Under the pieces are notes generated by a model. It was not told the DNA's origin. It saw only the letters and a list, made by a program, of their open reading frames with translations, and made no database searches. Positions 61,725 through 64,000 of a stretch of DNA of 64,000 nucleotides are shown piece after piece. The stretch is from positions 24,081 through 88,080 of the forward strand of contig CBDUWQ010000001.1 of assembly GCA_965370965.1 (NCBI GenBank). Reading direction: 5' to 3'. Origin of the DNA: GH45 sp965370965. Its GTDB lineage: Bacteria > Bacteroidota > Bacteroidia > Bacteroidales > SZUA-534. Position 1 is the stretch's first letter, and every line of letters begins with the position of its first letter. Both the position numbers and the translations under genes were made by a program.

Positions 61725-63899
61725 TTAATGCCAAAGATTATCGCTTGTTGACGGCAAAATAATACTTACTGTAGTTCCCAAAGCAATAGAACTTTTAATA
61801 TGTACTGTTCCAAAATTGCGTCCAATAAACTTTTTCGAAAGTGCAAGCCCCAGTCCACCACCGGTTTCGCCCCCTGTGCCGGTGGCCATATATTGTTTTT
61901 TAACCGAAAAAAGGCTGTTTATCTGCTCTTTTGTCATCCCAACACCACTATCAATTATTTTTATCTCAATAAAGTTACTTTTATCTATAACTACAACACT
62001 TATCTCACTATTTAAGGTTGAGAATTTTATGGCATTCTCAATAATATTTCTTAATGCAAAGCTAATGGTGTTTTTGTCGGCATATACATTTACGGCTGAG
62101 TCAAATCTGTAATTTATTTTAATATTTTTTGCTGATGCTCTTAGCTGTTGAATTTTAATAATTGTTTTTAGTAAATTGTTTATTGGAAATAGCTCAGGGT
62201 GCAATTCAATCATTTTTAATTGGTTTTTTGACCAAAAAAGCACATTGTCCAAAAGGTTTAAAGCCATTGTCAACTGGTCGTTGTCATAATTGGGTTTATT
62301 TAAAATAGTTTTATTTGCTGCCGTTTCGTTTGCAATTTGATTAGCCAACCTTTCTAAAACCAAGTACGGTTCCCACATGTTTTTTGTGGTTATTTTAAAA
62401 ATACTATCCGATGATTTCTTTAGTTTTTCATATTTAAGACTGCTTTTTTCAAGAATAGAATTTAGTGCTTTTATTTTGTTGTGTAAAATGTTTGTAGAAT
62501 TAATATTTTGTCTCTTGCATTTAATTTTAATAAATATAAGAATAAGTAATAAAGCTAATTGTAATAATATTATTAGCGTATATAATTTAGCTTTTTGTTT
62601 TTTATTATCGGTAAAAGCTGACAATTCTTTTTGTAAAGTTTTTTTGTCATTTTCAACAATGGCAATTTTTTCTTTATACCTATTTTCTAACCTATTTAAT
62701 AAGGCTATATTTTTTTGTTCCATTAAATCATGGTCAAGAATATGAAAATGGATTTGATATTTATATGCATTTTTAAAGTCGTTTATTGCCGAATAGTTTT
62801 TTGATAGTTTGACATACAGGTTAAGTTTTATTTTTTTGTTATTGGTATTTTCGGCAAACTGCAAACTTTTTAGATAAAACTGCTGACCTTTTTTAACCTT
62901 TCCCATTGCAGTATATAAATCGCCCATGTTTGCCAGTACATTTGATTGGCCTAAAATATTGTTATGCTGCTTTTTAATTGCAAGCGATTTGTTTAAATAT
63001 TTTATACTTTTATTGTAATCTTGTAGTTTTTCATACGCCTTCCCCTTTTGGTTATAAACCTTACCGATATTGAGTGTGTTATTTATGCTTTTAAAGTATT
63101 TTTCTGCTTTGGTTAAGTTTATTAAGGCATTGTTATATTTAGCCAAACTTAAATAGATAATTCCTTTTTGCAGATGGTTAATTGCTAAATTTCTCAAACT
63201 GCCCATTTTCAAAAATAATTTTTCAGATTTTTCTAAATAATCAATTGCCAATGGGTAGTTTTTAATGTTGGTGTACATGTGTGCAAGGTTTATATATACC
63301 GATGCAATTTTTATGGTGTCGGCTTTTGATTGAAATTGGTTAATGGCTTTTTGAAAATACGATGAAGCTTCGGGGTATAACTCTTCAATCATGTAAATGT
63401 ATGCTTGTTGTTGATGTATTAATCCTATATAAATTGGGTTTTCTGTTTTAACCGCAATTATATTGGCACTTTTTAAATATTTTTTTGCTTTGGGCATCTC
63501 TTTTTTATTTACCGAAATAAGCGATAAATTAACAAAGCTTTTTATTGTGTGTGCTTTTAATGCAGGTTTAAGCTCGTTTATTGATATTTGATAATAGTAT
63601 GCTGCACTATCGAATTTTTCTGACAAATAAAAATAATTTGCCATATGGTAATACAATTCACCCCATCGGTTTAAATTTTTATAGTTATATAAATGCTTTA
63701 TAGTATCGTTTAATAATGCATATGCCTTTTCGGGATATACAAACAGTTCATTTTCGCAATAATCAAAAACCATTGTTATTTTATCGTTTGGCAGAGGCTT
63801 ACTTGTATGGCTTTGCCCAATAGTGTCAAACAGCGATTGTGAATTACCTGCAACAATAATAAAAATGAATAGAATTAATATGTTATGTTTTTTTAGCAT
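61725..63899 (-). CDS. TPR sensor histidine kinase-like protein, phosphoacceptor His apparently missing
   Basis: Protein of 724 residues with signal peptide MLKKHNILILFIFIIVAGNS. About eight TPR repeats (residues about 60-400) form a periplasmic domain, followed by a coiled segment, one transmembrane helix (about 436-456, TLIILLQLALLLILIFI) and a cytosolic kinase part. The HATPase motifs are intact: NIIENAIKFS (N box), DSGVGM and GGGLGLALSK. At the HisKA position, where relatives have a His in HDL[RK]-type boxes, it reads ITTKNMWEPYLVLERL, with no His. No response regulator is adjacent. It may signal without autophosphorylation or through a cognate kinase. Confidence 0.8.
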   Translation of the reverse strand: MLKKHNILILFIFIIVAGNSQSLFDTIGQSHTSKPLPNDKITMVFDYCENELFVYPEKAYALLNDTIKHLYNYKNLNRWGELYYHMANYFYLSEKFDSAAYYYQISINELKPALKAHTIKSFVNLSLISVNKKEMPKAKKYLKSANIIAVKTENPIYIGLIHQQQAYIYMIEELYPEASSYFQKAINQFQSKADTIKIASVYINLAHMYTNIKNYPLAIDYLEKSEKLFLKMGSLRNLAINHLQKGIIYLSLAKYNNALINLTKAEKYFKSINNTLNIGKVYNQKGKAYEKLQDYNKSIKYLNKSLAIKKQHNNILGQSNVLANMGDLYTAMGKVKKGQQFYLKSLQFAENTNNKKIKLNLYVKLSKNYSAINDFKNAYKYQIHFHILDHDLMEQKNIALLNRLENRYKEKIAIVENDKKTLQKELSAFTDNKKQKAKLYTLIILLQLALLLILIFIKIKCKRQNINSTNILHNKIKALNSILEKSSLKYEKLKKSSDSIFKITTKNMWEPYLVLERLANQIANETAANKTILNKPNYDNDQLTMALNLLDNVLFWSKNQLKMIELHPELFPINNLLKTIIKIQQLRASAKNIKINYRFDSAVNVYADKNTISFALRNIIENAIKFSTLNSEISVVVIDKSNFIEIKIIDSGVGMTKEQINSLFSVKKQYMATGTGGETGGGLGLALSKKFIGRNFGTVHIKSSIALGTTVSIILPSTSDNLWH

Positions 63900-64000
63900 T
63901 TTTGGGCTAACAATAGTTAATAAAAATTTACTCCTAAATTAATAGGCTGAATTCAAGTTACAAATGCAACTTTTTGGTTAAACAATAAATTATTCATTAC

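Noticed and set aside
1..64000. tRNA, rRNA, CRISPR array, riboswitch or intact IS element
   Set aside because: No T-loop GTTCGAnTC pattern with an acceptor stem, no regular spacer array, no known aptamer core and no transposase frame were seen by eye; a covariance-model search would be more sensitive.

Overview
The window is AT-rich DNA from a member of the Bacteroidota. The grounds are SusC/SusD proteins, type IX secretion (T9SS) C-terminal sorting domains, gldF/gldG, the rsfS-ftsH-DUF2007-cdsA-psd operon, and many promoters with the Bacteroidota -7 box TAnnTTTG close to start codons. Gene content suggests Bacteroidia (Marinilabiliales/Bacteroidales-like) rather than a classical Flavobacterium, but this was not tested. 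No rRNA, tRNA, CRISPR array, intact prophage or intact insertion sequence was seen.

Region 1 (1-13.9 kb) is a starch/maltose utilisation locus. On the minus strand lie a gene start cut by the left edge (perhaps a GH65 maltose phosphorylase), beta-phosphoglucomutase, an MFS maltose-type transporter, a decayed phage-antirepressor-like (BRO) gene, and a LacI-family regulator. On the plus strand lie susC, susD, a SusE/F-like lipoprotein and a T9SS-secreted GH13 alpha-amylase. The likely flow is surface amylolysis, SusCDE capture, MFS import and phosphorolytic breakdown through beta-glucose-1-phosphate. Two kinds of shared non-coding element (a LacI-type operator motif and a 26-28 nt element) lie in front of the divergent transcription units.

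Region 2 (14-32 kb) holds a barrel-like envelope protein and an AsmA-like protein; a NifX/B-like, atypical thioredoxin and thioredoxin reductase trio; yebC; gldF-gldG-DUF4340-dnaN; two tandem TPR/PD40 proteins; a DnaQ-like exonuclease; an FAH-family enzyme; and, on the minus strand, birA and a NarL/HPK7 two-component pair.

Region 3 (32-47 kb) holds the rsfS-ftsH-DUF2007-cdsA-psd operon, a 56-residue 2x[4Fe-4S] ferredoxin, a CapD/FlaA1-type nucleotide-sugar enzyme, an S9 peptidase, rpsP-rimM on the minus strand with a very long charged S16 tail, an ECF sigma factor with a membrane partner, and a large T9SS cargo protein.

Region 4 (47-64 kb) holds a DnaE polymerase with a fused N-terminal DnaQ-type exonuclease, trxA, a YhhN-family protein, a DUF58 protein, a saccharopine-dehydrogenase-like enzyme, prfC, an orphan DUF2683 antitoxin-like gene, a rhomboid-like protease, aspartate kinase, an RhlE-type helicase, and a TPR sensor kinase that appears to lack its phosphoacceptor histidine. 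Several dispersed non-coding repeats (86 nt, 45 nt, 18 nt and CCTGnCT hairpins) recur across the intergenic regions.
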